A DNA stretch of 64,000 bases from Roseiarcus sp963721905 (lineage in GTDB: Bacteria; Pseudomonadota; Alphaproteobacteria; Rhizobiales; Beijerinckiaceae): contig CAVRMF010000005.1 in assembly GCA_963721905.1 (NCBI GenBank), positions 1 through 64,000 of the forward strand, in the 5' to 3' direction. Shown one piece after another: positions 1 through 10,279 of the stretch. The position numbers and the translations under genes were made by a program. Under the pieces are notes generated by a model, which was not told the DNA's origin, made no database searches, and saw nothing but the letters and a program-made list of their open reading frames with translations. The stretch's first letter is position 1, and every line of letters starts with the position of its first letter.

Positions 1-146
1 CGCCAGGGGGCTGTCCTGTCTCCTCGCTGAGAATCATCATTCGGCGAGGATGTTTTAGGCATGATCGAGTTCAGTTCAACACCTCGGTCACGAACAGCGT
101 CAGAAACGCCCCAAAGCCTCAAGTGACTGACGACCACGACTTGTGA

Positions 147-419
147 TCAGCGCCGTGGCTCGATCTTGCCGAGCGTAATCCGCACCTGCGACTTCCACCG
201 AACCGCCGACCAATTGAGAGGTTCATTGTTGCGTGCGATCCAAAGGAAGCGCGCATTGCAGAGCAAGCGATCCGCATCGCGAGCTCACTGGTGAGGATGG
301 AGGAACATTGCGGAGCTATCGCGTTCTCGCGGACCGGCGACCCGGCTCTTGGCGACTTCGAGGATGCGGTGATCCTGAAGACCGTCGGCGAGGTCGATAT
401 CGGGTTGTTGTCAGTCTAG
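147..419 (+). pseudogene. C-terminal remnant of an unknown protein
   Basis: An open frame without a convincing start codon runs from a stop at 144-146 to TAG at 417-419. It reads as a natural C-terminus (FIVACDPKEARIAEQAIRIA, then SSLVRMEEHCGAIAFSRTGD). I do not recognise the family. It lies directly to the left of the IS1182-type element, so it is probably the surviving tail of a gene disrupted by that insertion or by a rearrangement. Composition looks coding-like, but there is no ribosome binding site or start. Confidence 0.4.
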
Positions 420-460
420 GCGGGCTCTCTGGCGCGCCCAACGATGGGCGGCAGTTCTGC

Positions 461-2038
461 GGCGATATTGTTGAAAAAGTCGGCCAGTCATTGCTGCCAG
501 GGCGGCGGGGTGATTCGCTGAAATCCTGCTGATTCTGCAGGAGAAACGGCGATGATGGGGTTTCAGGAGACGCCGCCTCGGCTGTTCTATGATTTCTGCC
601 TCGACGAGCACGTCCCCTCCGATCACCTGCTCAGGGGCATCGACCGCCACCTGGACCTCGCCGATCTCCGCCGATCGTTGAAGCCGTTCTACAGCCAGAT
701 GGGTCGACCCTCGATCGACCCCGAGCTGATGATGCGCATGTTGATCGTCGGCTACTGCATGGGCATCCGCGCCGAACGGCGGCTTTGCGAAGAGGTCCAT
801 CTCAATCTGGCGTATCGCTGAGTTCTGTCGGCTCGGGCTCGACGGCAAGGTTCCTTTCCAAGAACCGGCATGGCCGCTTTCGCGAGAGCGATGCGCTGCG
901 TCATCTGTTTGAGGGCGTCGTTCAGCGCTGCATGGCGGAGGGCCTGGTCGGGGCCGAGGGGTTCGCGGTCGACGCGAGCCTCGTCGCCGCCGACGCCAAC
1001 AAACAGCGCTCGGTTCCAAGCAAGGACTGGAAACCTGAGGAACTCAAGGAAGACGCAGTTCGCGCTGCGCGCGAATATCTCGCCACGCTCGACGACGCGG
1101 CGTTCGGCGCGGCCTCGTCCGTCACGCCCAAGTTCATCTCCCGATCCGATCCGGCGGCGCAGTGGACGGGCGCGCACAAGGGCCATGCCTTCTTCGCCTA
1201 CGCCGCCAATTATCTGATCGACACCGACCATGGCGTGATCGTCGACGTCGAGGCGACCCGGGCCATTCGGCAGGCGGAGGTTGGGGCGGCGCAGACGATG
1301 ATCGAGCGGTCGGAGACCCGCTTCGGCATGAAGCCGAACTCTCTTGCCGCCGACAGCGCTTACGGGTCCGCGGAGAGCCTGGCCTGGCTCGTCAATCAGA
1401 AGGCGATCAAGCCGTTCATCCCCGTGATCGACAAATCGACCCGGACAGACGGAACGTTCTCGCGCGACGATTTCGCCTTCGACCCCGAACACGACCGCTA
1501 CACATGCCGGGCGGGCAAAGAACTGGTGCAATACCGCCGCGCCTACTCGACCCCGAGGAGCGGCGTCAGCGCCGATGGCATGAGATTTTACCGCGCCAGC
1601 AAATTGGCTTGCGACGTGTGCGAGTTCAAGCCGCAATGCTGCCCCGGCGCGGAGGCCCGCAAGGTCCCAAGGCACATTCACGAGGATGCCCGGTCGAAGC
1701 TCGCGCTCTCGCCTCAACGCCCGAATACGAGGCTGCCTGTCGTCTTCGGAAAAAGGTTGAGATGCTGTTCGCTCACCTCGAACAAATCCTTCGGCTCGCT
1801 CGCCTGCGCCTGAGGGGTCCAACGGCGCAAGAGACGAGTTCCTTCTTGCCGCCACTGCCCAAAACCTAAGACGCCTGGCCCGCTTGAGGCCGATAGGAGG
1901 ACTCCAAACCGCGATCGGCGCATAGCCACCGCCCCGCAGGCCACAAGCCGCTAGCGGCAGGCGTTACATTCAAGCCGGATCCACGGCTCAACGGGCAGGC
2001 AATCGTCTCGGCCTCGCACTTTTCAACGAAATCCGCCA
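461..2038 (+). mobile_element. Decayed IS1182-family element
   Basis: About 1.58 kb, a normal size for IS1182. A broken transposase is flanked by related ends: ggcgatattgttgaaaaagt at 461-480 and, inverted, acttttcaacgaaatccgcc at 2019-2038. The ends are imperfect and no clean target duplication is visible, so this is an old insertion. Confidence 0.6.
552..1925 (+). pseudogene. IS1182-family transposase, multiply frameshifted
   Basis: The start MMGFQETPPRLFYDFCLDEH followed by VPSDHLLRGIDRHLDLADL is the typical IS1182 N-terminus. The frame breaks near 820 (LNLAYR then a stop, from an extra base). It resumes in another frame with KNRHGRFRESDALRHLFEGV after an apparent loss of about 15 bases. 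The DDE core (GFAVDASLVAADANKQRS; LAADSAYGSAESLAWLV) is intact. The frame breaks again near 1690 and near 1830; the true C-terminus (NLRRLARLRPIGGLQTAIGA) is readable in a further frame to 1925. At least three frame disruptions mean no functional transposase. Confidence 0.85.
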
Positions 2039-2105
2039 GTAGCGGACGTCGGCGTCAGTCCAACTTCTTGACGATCTTCGATGACGTCGACGGCAACCAT
2101 CTGCT

Positions 2106-2903
2106 TTGAAAGAGGCCGAGCCGGTCCGCCCCGACGATGATCTCAATTTTCTTTCCCGGCAGAAGCCAGCGACGCCTAAGCAATGGAAACGATGCGCGGA
2201 CATTCGCGGTCAAGGGCGCCATGATCGTCACCATCGACGCGCTCGACCATTATCTCCGCGTGCTGTCCCGCATCGACGGGCTGGTGCCGGATACGCTGCA
2301 TGACAAGCTCAACGGCAGAAAGGTGCCCGGTGACGACCATCGGCCGACACACGGCTTTCCCCGCGCCAGGGCCGAACATCTTTTGGCGATGAATCTCCTG
2401 GCCAACTGGCGCAACCGATTCGCCCATGGTGACTACAAGTTCGCACTGACGGATAAGGAATGTGAGGCCATTGCGAAGACAGCCGCTTTCTTTCGCGACA
2501 ATCATGGCGGCGCCGACATCCAAGCGGCTCTTGATCGATACACCAAGAGCAAGGCGCGCCCACCCTCCTCGATCTCTCGACGCTGATTGCGTCAGCGCAG
2601 CATCTCGCGCGGGACCTGGACGCCACGATCCGGCATCAACAGGCAGGTGCGGACTATGCGGTGGCGCTCGTGCGGTATCTTCTGGAGAACGACAGCAATC
2701 CGTCGGCGCGGTTGGAATGGTTATTCGAACCCGGCGGTGATCAGGCCGCTGGGCGGGTACATGCGCTTCTCTTGGATCATGGCGGCAATCATGCCAAAAA
2801 TCGGACGGCCAGTGCGCCCGCCTTGACCCGTCAGGAACTCAATCAACGCCTCGGGCTTGGCCGCAATGACGCGAGCGCACTTTTCAATATTCCCCGACCG
2901 TGA
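2106..2903 (+). pseudogene. Broken gene with HEPN-like R-x4-H motif, unknown family
   Basis: Coding sequence can be followed through three segments in different frames: about 2106-2190 (EAEPVRPDDDLNFLSRQKPA), 2190-2560 (GAMIVTIDALDHYLRVLSRI through FRDNHGGADIQAALDRY), and 2560-2903 (DLSTLIASAQHLARDLDATI through LGLGRNDASALFNIPRP). The switch at about 2555-2560 is a single-base frameshift, because both sides read as continuous natural protein. The middle segment contains WRNRFAH, matching the R-x4-6-H signature of HEPN ribonuclease domains, in a predicted helical context. HEPN assignment is inference from this motif only. The gene ends 171 bp before the 888-residue nuclease-like gene on the same strand, so it may once have been its partner. 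Confidence 0.55.
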
Positions 2904-3074
2904 TTGCGAACGGACTTGTCTCCGCGTTGATCCCGGACATCTCGCCACAGTCGAATCCGGATGAGCTTGCCCTCAATGGGGTGAGTATTAGCGTCTGCGG
3001 CTAGCCCACTTAGTCGCCACCTTCGATGTGGAAGGATCGTGACGCGGCAAAGATATCGGGAGTAAGAATTAGGG

Positions 3075-5741
3075 ATGTCGGCGGCGAGCGGCGCAATCCG
3101 ATCCATCCGTATGATGTCCGTTCAAATGAACGCATTTCGACCTTCGAAGGTGCATGAGTTGCCAGCCTCGAAAGCCTACATTCGGCCCCGCCCGGTCCGG
3201 GTCGCCTATCTCGTCGAGGAGAACGAGCGTTGGAAAACCATGCTCGATGCCATCGTGGCGGAGGCGTTCGGGCAATGGGGCGGGCGCTTCAGCCTCATCG
3301 TTCCGTGCGAAACCGGCGCAATCCGTCCAGCTTACATTCCTTGGCTCGAAACGTACGATCCAGACATCATCTACTCGTACGTCGATCTAAGCGACGCCGT
3401 CATCGAGCGGTATCACGAGAAGCTCGGTCCTGCCTTTCTCGTCAGACACGATTTTCATCGGCGGGAGGAACGTGATCTCCACGCCTACCGGCCGCATTTA
3501 CCAGTCGCGCCGCTGAGTGCGCTTTCGGTCGTCGCCATGTTGACGCGCGGCGACATGATATCGGCGCCGCGTCCCGTCGCGCTTGTCGATACCCAACTCG
3601 GAACGCCGCCATCCCTGTTTCTGCAGGAGAACTTCGGCTGCTACAGCCAGAGCCTAAGCCCCTGGCCTATCGCCCGAGACATGGGCGACTACCTGAAGCC
3701 CGTCATCTTTGTGCCCCAGCACATTCAGGCAGGCCGCCACATCATGCCGCGCGCCGAGGGAGAAATCGTCTCATCCGAGAAGGAGTTGATCGACCGTGTG
3801 GCGAGCCAGCGGGATCTGCGTGGACTGGCGCAGATATCCGCCAGCTTTGCGCCACGCATCGAACTCGGGGACATGATCTGGTCGCGCACCGTCAATCTCC
3901 TCGTGGGTGATTCGTTCGCCGATCGGCTCATATTCTGGAACGCGCTTCACCACACACCCGTCTGGCTAGGCGGCGGCATCGCCGCGCTGAAAGTGTCGCA
4001 GGACGACCTGAACGATGCCGACCGCTTCAACGCGATCGTGAATATCATCAAGAACCGCATTTACCTTCCTGTCGGCGGAAACGCTTCTCACGCTCATATT
4101 GTCGTGCGGTCCGCGAGCGTTCCCGCGGAGGAACTTCAGCAAATCGCCAATCGGCTGCATTTGGCCAATAAATTCAACGCTTACACGTGGGAACATCTCG
4201 CCTCGGTCGACGCCCCGGTGCCATCGGCGTCCGCTTTGAAAAACGCCCGTGACCATGTCGAGCCGGGATCGCCGTTCCAGCCTCACGACTGGCATGAGGT
4301 GGCGTTTACCGAGGACACCTTCCGCCCGACCCTTGTTCTACCCCGACATCTGCGCGATGCGGCGCAACTGCCGGCAAGCGCCAAGCAGGGACATTGGCAG
4401 CTCGATCTCGATATCGAGCGCACCGTTGACCATAGCTGGGTACAAAACGTGCAGCATCATTGGCGGCTGCCACGCCGCCTGCGGATGGTCGGCGCCTTCA
4501 CGCGCGGATATCGACTTCACGGCATGTCGTCCGTCTGCATGCCCAGGTCGACGGCCAGCGGATTGTTAAGCCTCACTTGTGCGACCGAGGGAACGTTGCC
4601 CGAACTCAATGTTCCGACCGATGAAGCCGCGTTTCGTTACGCTATCTGCGCCGCACGCGATTGGTGGCCCTTTGTCCGCAGCGATGCAAAGCCGAAGCCA
4701 GGTCCGGCACTTGATATGCGTCCCTCCGACAAGGGGCGCTATTTGACCACACTGCTTCGCATGTCAGGCAACATCCACCGGGCCAAGGAGATTTTCCTTT
4801 CGCAATTCTGGAAAGAGCGATTTGAGCTGCTCGGCTCGACACCCAAGGCAACCGACGATCGTGTTGCAGCGGTGACGCAGCGGCTCAAGAAGCGGTTCAA
4901 GGGCGGGAAAATCGCTTCCGATGACGAGTGGTCACGGCTGGCCAGCACTGTGCTCGCGGAAGCGCGGGCCGAACGATTTCCTTCGCACTATCTCAAATTC
5001 GACGACTTGCGCACCGAGTTCGATGCCTTTCGCAACGCATACTGGGCGAAAAACCCGGCGGCAACGCCACGCGACGAGTGGGACGAGCACGAAAGGCGTT
5101 CGCTCGCGGCATCGGCGAAATATCTCTGTCAGAGGGAGATATTGCACCAGGGCCATGAATGGCGCTGCCGCCAGTGCTTCAACAACAACTGGGTGAGTCT
5201 CGACGACCTGAAGCGGGTGATGGTCTGCGAAGTGTGCGGCAGAAACGAGCCGGCCCCGGTCGCGAACTCATGGCACTTCAAAATCAACGGCTTCGTTCTC
5301 GAAGGTTTGCGGGAACACGGGTTACTTCCCATCGTGTGGTGTTTGGCGAAATGCGCGGAACGAGCGACCATGTCGTACTTCTACCTCGACCCGCACGAAC
5401 TGTTTTTTTCGGTGAAGACCACCAACAAGGGTGCCTCCGACGCCGAACTCGATCTGCTCGTCGTGTCCGATGGCGTCGTCCAACTCGTTGAAGGCAAGGC
5501 TTCAGGGCAAGGAATCGAGATCGATAAGACTGCCGAACTCGCCAAGCGGCTCCGCCCCGATGTGGTCACCCTGGCCGTGATGGAGCCGAGATCGGCAGCC
5601 CTGACAAAAAAATTGACCGACCTCCAGCAGCAACTGGCGGGGACGGATATCGCCGCGGACTTAATGACATTGGACGCTGGCGATATCGACGTGTCGCCGA
5701 CACTCCCAACCGGAACGTCATACTGGGTGCGATTGTTGTGA
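3075..5741 (+). CDS. Large protein with zinc ribbon and PD-(D/E)XK-type nuclease domain
   Basis: An intact 888-residue protein that I do not recognise as a named family. The N-terminal third (about residues 40-200) is alpha/beta-like, with segments such as YDPDIIYSYVDLSDAVIERY. Residues 698-721 form a CxxC...CxxC zinc ribbon (Cys698, Cys701, Cys718, Cys721). Residues about 775-830 have the ELDLLVV...VEGKAS pattern of PD-(D/E)XK restriction-like nucleases: Asp793, then Glu806-x-Lys808 on the next strand. No helicase or methylase motif is seen. There is no signal peptide, so it is presumably cytoplasmic. The start is uncertain: ATG 3075 has only a weak ribosome site; ATGs near 3114 and 3126 are alternatives. 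It lies between two decayed IS elements and behind a broken HEPN-like gene. A role in anti-phage or anti-plasmid defence is inference. Confidence 0.7.
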   Translation: MSAASGAIRSIRMMSVQMNAFRPSKVHELPASKAYIRPRPVRVAYLVEENERWKTMLDAIVAEAFGQWGGRFSLIVPCETGAIRPAYIPWLETYDPDIIYSYVDLSDAVIERYHEKLGPAFLVRHDFHRREERDLHAYRPHLPVAPLSALSVVAMLTRGDMISAPRPVALVDTQLGTPPSLFLQENFGCYSQSLSPWPIARDMGDYLKPVIFVPQHIQAGRHIMPRAEGEIVSSEKELIDRVASQRDLRGLAQISASFAPRIELGDMIWSRTVNLLVGDSFADRLIFWNALHHTPVWLGGGIAALKVSQDDLNDADRFNAIVNIIKNRIYLPVGGNASHAHIVVRSASVPAEELQQIANRLHLANKFNAYTWEHLASVDAPVPSASALKNARDHVEPGSPFQPHDWHEVAFTEDTFRPTLVLPRHLRDAAQLPASAKQGHWQLDLDIERTVDHSWVQNVQHHWRLPRRLRMVGAFTRGYRLHGMSSVCMPRSTASGLLSLTCATEGTLPELNVPTDEAAFRYAICAARDWWPFVRSDAKPKPGPALDMRPSDKGRYLTTLLRMSGNIHRAKEIFLSQFWKERFELLGSTPKATDDRVAAVTQRLKKRFKGGKIASDDEWSRLASTVLAEARAERFPSHYLKFDDLRTEFDAFRNAYWAKNPAATPRDEWDEHERRSLAASAKYLCQREILHQGHEWRCRQCFNNNWVSLDDLKRVMVCEVCGRNEPAPVANSWHFKINGFVLEGLREHGLLPIVWCLAKCAERATMSYFYLDPHELFFSVKTTNKGASDAELDLLVVSDGVVQLVEGKASGQGIEIDKTAELAKRLRPDVVTLAVMEPRSAALTKKLTDLQQQLAGTDIAADLMTLDAGDIDVSPTLPTGTSYWVRLL

Positions 5742-6255
5742 GGTCGAAGCGGATTCGCTGACCCATGATGCTCGAAGACACAACGCCAATACGATGTCTG
5801 CTGACGAGAGACACCTAAAGTTTGACTGAACGGCCGGGATGGGCGCAGTGCAGACGAATGCTGTCCGTCGCGGGGAGGTGCCCCAAGTTCATGCGGCCGA
5901 CGTCCGCTCGGGGCGGAGACCGCGCCTAAACGTGTCACCCGGGAAGGCCCGCTTACCTGCTTACCTGCGACGTTCGCCGTCGCGAACTGCAACGGCAGCT
6001 TTAGTTCGATTGTGTTCTCTAATGGGTCAAGGGCGAAAGCCTCTTCCGGATGTCGACGCTTTCGGGTGCCTGCGTGCTCTGCGTGCTCGTTCGGCATTTG
6101 ATGGGGTCAGCTGGGTGCAGGGCGGCTAGGTTGAAAACGCAGTCGGCCAGCGGTTGGCCCCTGCAACAGAATCCGCGCCGTCGTCTACTCACTCCCTGGG
6201 GCGTCGCTCCTCTTAGAGCTGGATTCGGCCTCCTGTCTTGGGGTCTGCCGGGCCT
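5742..6255. other. Non-coding or decayed stretch of 514 bp
   Basis: Short open frames here lack coding-like composition, and I find no recognisable gene, RNA or repeat between the nuclease-like gene and the IS110 remnant. Confidence 0.5.
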
Positions 6256-7246
6256 TTAATCGAACGCGAACTCCGTTCCGTCTCGGCCAGGCGACGAGCC
6301 AGAGCGACCCTGGCCTTGCGCATCGTTGATCGCTTGGCGATCGCGAAGGCCCAGTCCTTGAGTTTGAGCTGGCCCTTATAGCGCGTCAGCATGACGTTGG
6401 CGGCCTCGTACGGGAGGGTTCGCACGCGCCTATCCCCGCATTTCGAGATGCTGCCGACGTAGTCGACCTCACCCGACTGATACCGCCTGGGACCAAGCCC
6501 AGATAGGCGCCGATGTCTCGGGATCGGCGGATGCGCGAAGGATCGTCGATTGCGGCCGCAAAGGCGAGCGCGGTCAGTTGGCCTACGCCTGGGATTGTCA
6601 TCAGCCGACTGCAGGCCGCCGAGGCCCTCGCCATACGTCTCATATCAGCGTCGATCGCGGCGACCGCCGTCGTCACCGCGGTTCGCGCCGCAATCAGACC
6701 CCGCATAGCGGCAGAGAGGCCAGCGATCCCCTCGCTTGCCTTGAGAGCCTGATCGACGAAGGCTGGGGTGAGCGCGCGAGGCAGTCGGATCCCGAACACG
6801 ACCGCCAAACCTCGGATCTGATTTTCCAAGGTCACTCGCTGGCCCACCAGTTTCTTGCGCGCGATGATCAGCGAACGGAGAGCGTGAGCGGATAGCGACT
6901 TGACATGCACGGGCTTGAAGAACCCGGTGGGGGCCAAATGCGCGAGCCCTCGCGCGTCATTACGATCGGTCTTATGGGTCGCCAGCGACTTGAGCGCCTG
7001 GTAGGCCTGCCGGCTTTCGACACAGACCACGGGAAGGCCGAGTTGGCTCAACCCGTGGAACAGGATCGGCGCCATGCGTCCGGTCTCGAATACGATCCGA
7101 CAACAGCTTGGCGCTTTCGCCAATTCGCCGGCGATCGCCTGCGCCGTCGACGCCGCCTTGCACTCGTAAACCACCACGCCTTCGCGATCGAGAACGCAAA
7201 TATGCGTCTCATCCATCGAGATATCGAGGCCAGCAAAATAGTCCAT
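6256..7246 (-). pseudogene. IS110-family transposase, frameshifted and deleted
   Basis: The N-terminus MDYFAGLDISMDETHICVLD, the motif FETGRMAP and the segment THKTDRNDARGLAHLA identify the DEDD RuvC-like domain of IS110. The transposase_20 C-domain follows (MTIPGVGQLTALAFAAAIDD). The frame breaks near 6490 (YLGLVP then out of frame) and resumes as YEAANVMLTRYKGQLKLKDW. A second lesion near 6280 removes a few codons just before the natural end DGTEFAFD at 6256. An IS110 product is normally about 340 residues; this one cannot be made intact. Confidence 0.85.
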
Positions 7247-7318
7247 GTCGGATCTCCTCTTCCAAACCGGCGCCGATCCTATCGGCCTGCGTGGAAGAGC
7301 TTCCGCCCATTACCCGAT

Positions 7319-7525
7319 GTTGAAAAACTCGAATTTCCGCATCGATCACAATTCAGGAGACCCCTGTCGGCCTCGATGAAAAATTCCTTAGGGGGTCGGC
7401 AGACCGACCGACTTTGCCGCGTGCGACGCTCCTATATGCCATGCCGTGGGGACTACCGGCGGAGATGACGCGCCGCGCGCGCAAGCGAGATTTTCGCGGT
7501 GGCTCAATTTCCGAGTTTTTCAACA
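7319..7525. repeat. 207-bp element with 14-bp perfect inverted ends
   Basis: TGTTGAAAAACTCG at 7319-7332 is repeated inverted at 7512-7525. The interior has no gene. The ends resemble those of the IS1182/IS5-type element near 461, so this is probably a MITE or an internally deleted IS. The rest of the gap (7247-7318 and 7526-7795) shows only the ppk2 upstream region. Confidence 0.5.
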
Positions 7526-7795
7526 CTATATGCGCATTCCCGCCGTTCGCTGAAGAGTTGCGAACCCAGAATTTCTCAACATTGACACCCCGTTTTCCTG
7601 GCGCGCGACCTACGCAGGTTGCCGGTACGTTGACGGGTCGTCGCGCCGCGATGGCTTGCCTGCTATCGTCAAGCTATTGAGCGGAGCCCGGAACTTTTCG
7701 CGGCCCCGATTCGAAGCGAAGTTGCTGCAGCGAAATCTTCTGGGCGAACTCGAGAATTCAGCGCAGACTGAGACCCGGCGAAGGGAGGTTGCGCC

Positions 7796-8698
7796 ATGGC
7801 AAGAAAAGAAATCCTCGACCGAATCCAGAGGTACGTCCACCCATTCCGCATCACCAAGGGCAGGGGCTTTCAGCTGAAGGACTTCGACCCCGGCGACACC
7901 CGCGGCCTGAAGCTGGACAAAGGCGAGGCGGCCGGGCTCCTCCAAGCCGGAACCGCTTGGCTCGCAGAGGAGCAGGAGATCCTTTACGCCCAGGATCGCT
8001 GGTCGCTGCTGCTCGTTTTCCAGGCCATGGACGCGGCCGGCAAGGACGGCGCCATCAAGCACGTCATGTCGGGCGTCAATCCCCAAGGCTGTCAGGTCTT
8101 CTCGTTCAAGCAGCCCTCGGCCGAGGACCTCGCCCACGACTTCATGTGGCGCTACGCCAAGTGCTTCCCCGAGCGCGGCCGGATCGGGATTTTCAATCGA
8201 TCCTACTATGAGGAGGTTCTCATCGTCCGCGTGCACGAGGAGATCCTCAAGCGGCAGAAGCTGCCCCCGTCGCTCGTGGGCAAGCGCATCTGGGACGAGC
8301 GGCTCGCCGACATCGCGCATGTCGAGGACTATCTCATCCGGCAAGGCGTGATCATCCTCAAATTCTTCCTGAACCTCTCGCGCAAGGAGCAGAAGAAACG
8401 CTTTATGGAGCGCCTCGACAATTCGGAGAAACACTGGAAGTTCTCGCCCTCCGACGTGCACGAGCGCAAGTTCTGGGGCGATTACATGCACGCGTTTCAG
8501 GAGGCCATCCGCGCCACGGCGTCCGAACACGCGCCATGGTACGTGGTGCCGGCCGACAACAAGTGGTTCACCCGGCTTGTCGTCGCGGCGGCGATCGTGG
8601 AAGTGGTTGAGAAGCTCGACCTCGCATATCCGAAAGTCGGCGCGGAGCAGATGAAGGAGTTGGCGGCGGCGCGCGCGGAGCTTGTCGGCGAGAGGTAA
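7796..8698 (+). CDS. ppk2: Polyphosphate kinase 2 (polyphosphate:nucleotide phosphotransferase)
   Basis: A 300-residue single-domain PPK2 protein, the usual length. It transfers phosphate between inorganic polyphosphate and nucleoside mono- or diphosphates in the cytoplasm. The Walker A loop is DAAGKDG at residues 79-85 and the Walker B/lid region is RGRIGIFNRSYYEEV at about 127-141. The lid helix follows (KFFLNLSRKEQKKRFMERLD). ATG 7796 has a strong ribosome site, gggagg, 6 bp upstream. The sequence cannot tell AMP from ADP preference. It starts a phosphate-related stretch that includes the Na/Pi cotransporter downstream. Confidence 0.92.
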   Translation: MARKEILDRIQRYVHPFRITKGRGFQLKDFDPGDTRGLKLDKGEAAGLLQAGTAWLAEEQEILYAQDRWSLLLVFQAMDAAGKDGAIKHVMSGVNPQGCQVFSFKQPSAEDLAHDFMWRYAKCFPERGRIGIFNRSYYEEVLIVRVHEEILKRQKLPPSLVGKRIWDERLADIAHVEDYLIRQGVIILKFFLNLSRKEQKKRFMERLDNSEKHWKFSPSDVHERKFWGDYMHAFQEAIRATASEHAPWYVVPADNKWFTRLVVAAAIVEVVEKLDLAYPKVGAEQMKELAAARAELVGER

Positions 8699-8923
8699 AA
8701 AGGATCGGTCGGTCCAGTCGCCGGGGACTGACCGTCCCAGCCGCCGCCGCATGTTGCAAGCCCCCGCTTCGGTAGCTAGCCTGCTCTCGCGCCGCCCGAA
8801 TTGGCGGCTCGTCGGGGAATCCCGGACGCTAAAATTGGGAGGACGCGGGCGGATGGGCCTGCTCGGCATCCTGGCGAGCCTGGGGCTGGCTCGCGCCTCC
8901 AGGGGTTGGAGGGACTCGCCACG

Positions 8924-10267
8924 ATGAGCGGCGCCGCTGCGCAACAGCTGCGCTTCGCCCTTCGCGGCGGGGCGTGGGCCGCCGTCTATCTGGCCTTCGT
9001 GCTCGCGCCATTGTTTGCCCTCCTGATCGGGCCGCTGCCGCCCTCGCGCGATTTCTGGACGGAGTTCTCGATCGCAATCGGCTATTCCGGCCTCGCCATG
9101 ATGGGCTTGCAATTCGGCCTCACGGCGCGGTTCCGCTTCGTCACGGCGCCCTGGGGCGAGGATGTCATCTACCATCTGCACCGGCAAATTTCGTTGCTTG
9201 CGGTCGCCCTGGTGGTGGCGCATCCGCTGATCCTGTTTGCGGTGCGGCCAGAGTTGGTGGCGCTGCTGAATTCCTTCACCGCGCCCTGGCGCGCCCGCTT
9301 CGCCGCGCTCTCGACCTACTCGCTGATCGCGCTGGTGGCGATGGCGCTGTGGCGCGGCAGATGGAATATCCGCTACGAAACTTGGCACGCGCTGCACATC
9401 GCATTGGCCGTCGCCGCCGTCGCCGCGGGCCTCGCGCACATGGTCGGCTGGGCCGTTTACCTCGAATCGCTCTGGAAGCGGACACTTTGGATCGGCCTGA
9501 CGCTGTTCTGGATCGGGCTCCTTATCTATGTGCGCATCGTCAAGCCGCTGTTCCTGCTGCGGCGGCCGTACCGAGTGAGCGAAGTGCGCCGGGAGCGCGG
9601 CGACAGCATGACGCTGGCGATGGCGCCGGACGGCCATGCCGGCTTTCGCTTCAAGCCGGGCCAGTTCGGCTGGCTGACGCTATCGGGCAGTCCGTTCCAG
9701 ATCACCGGCCACCCGTTTTCGTTTTCGTCCAGCGCCGCCGCGACGGACGGGCGCGTGGAGATGACGATCCGCAACCTCGGGGATTTCACCAGCAGGATCG
9801 CCGGCGTGCCGCCAGGCCAGCGCGTCTTCCTTGACGGGCCCTATGGCGCGTTCACCGCCAATAGCGAGCCCGCCGATATGCTTGTCCTGATCGCGGGCGG
9901 CGTCGGGATCACGCCGATGATGAGCATCGTCCGCACCTTCGCCGACAATGGCGACAAGCGGCCGGTGCTGCTGTTGTATGGCAGCCGGACTTACGAGGAG
10001 ATTACCTTCCGCGAGGAACTGGAGGCGCTGACCGGACGACTTGAGCTGAAGGTCGTGCATGTGTTGCAAGACCCGCACGACGGCTGGACCGGCGAGCTAG
10101 GTTTCATCGACGCCGAAGTCCTCCGTCGCCGCCTGCCGCCGCCCTACGCGGCGCACGAATATTTCATTTGCGGACCTGACGTGATGATGGACGCGATCGA
10201 GCGGACGCTGGGTGGGCTCGACGTGCCGATGTCTCGGTACCATTCCGAGCGTTACAGCTTCGTCTAG
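8924..10267 (+). CDS. Ferric-reductase-like transmembrane flavoprotein oxidoreductase
   Basis: A 447-residue membrane protein. The N-terminal half has about six helices of the ferric reductase-like domain, with histidines for haem (HLHRQISLLAVALVVAHP; WHALHIALAVAAVAAGLAHM). The C-terminal half is a ferredoxin-NADP reductase-type module: FAD-binding GHPFSFSS at about residues 265-272, NAD-binding GGVGITPMMS, and the C-terminal YFICGPDVMM with an aromatic-ended tail (ERYSFV). It would move electrons from NAD(P)H through FAD across the membrane; the acceptor is unknown. I chose ATG 8924 over upstream in-frame starts because ggagg precedes it and the first helix follows directly. Confidence 0.85.
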   Translation: MSGAAAQQLRFALRGGAWAAVYLAFVLAPLFALLIGPLPPSRDFWTEFSIAIGYSGLAMMGLQFGLTARFRFVTAPWGEDVIYHLHRQISLLAVALVVAHPLILFAVRPELVALLNSFTAPWRARFAALSTYSLIALVAMALWRGRWNIRYETWHALHIALAVAAVAAGLAHMVGWAVYLESLWKRTLWIGLTLFWIGLLIYVRIVKPLFLLRRPYRVSEVRRERGDSMTLAMAPDGHAGFRFKPGQFGWLTLSGSPFQITGHPFSFSSSAAATDGRVEMTIRNLGDFTSRIAGVPPGQRVFLDGPYGAFTANSEPADMLVLIAGGVGITPMMSIVRTFADNGDKRPVLLLYGSRTYEEITFREELEALTGRLELKVVHVLQDPHDGWTGELGFIDAEVLRRRLPPPYAAHEYFICGPDVMMDAIERTLGGLDVPMSRYHSERYSFV

Positions 10268-10279
10268 GAGGACTTGCCG

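Noticed and set aside
7610..9637. Long minus-strand open frame (675 codons) opposite ppk2 and the reductase
   Set aside because: It is antisense to two clear genes, is rich in Arg/His/Asp-type shadow composition and has no recognisable domain.
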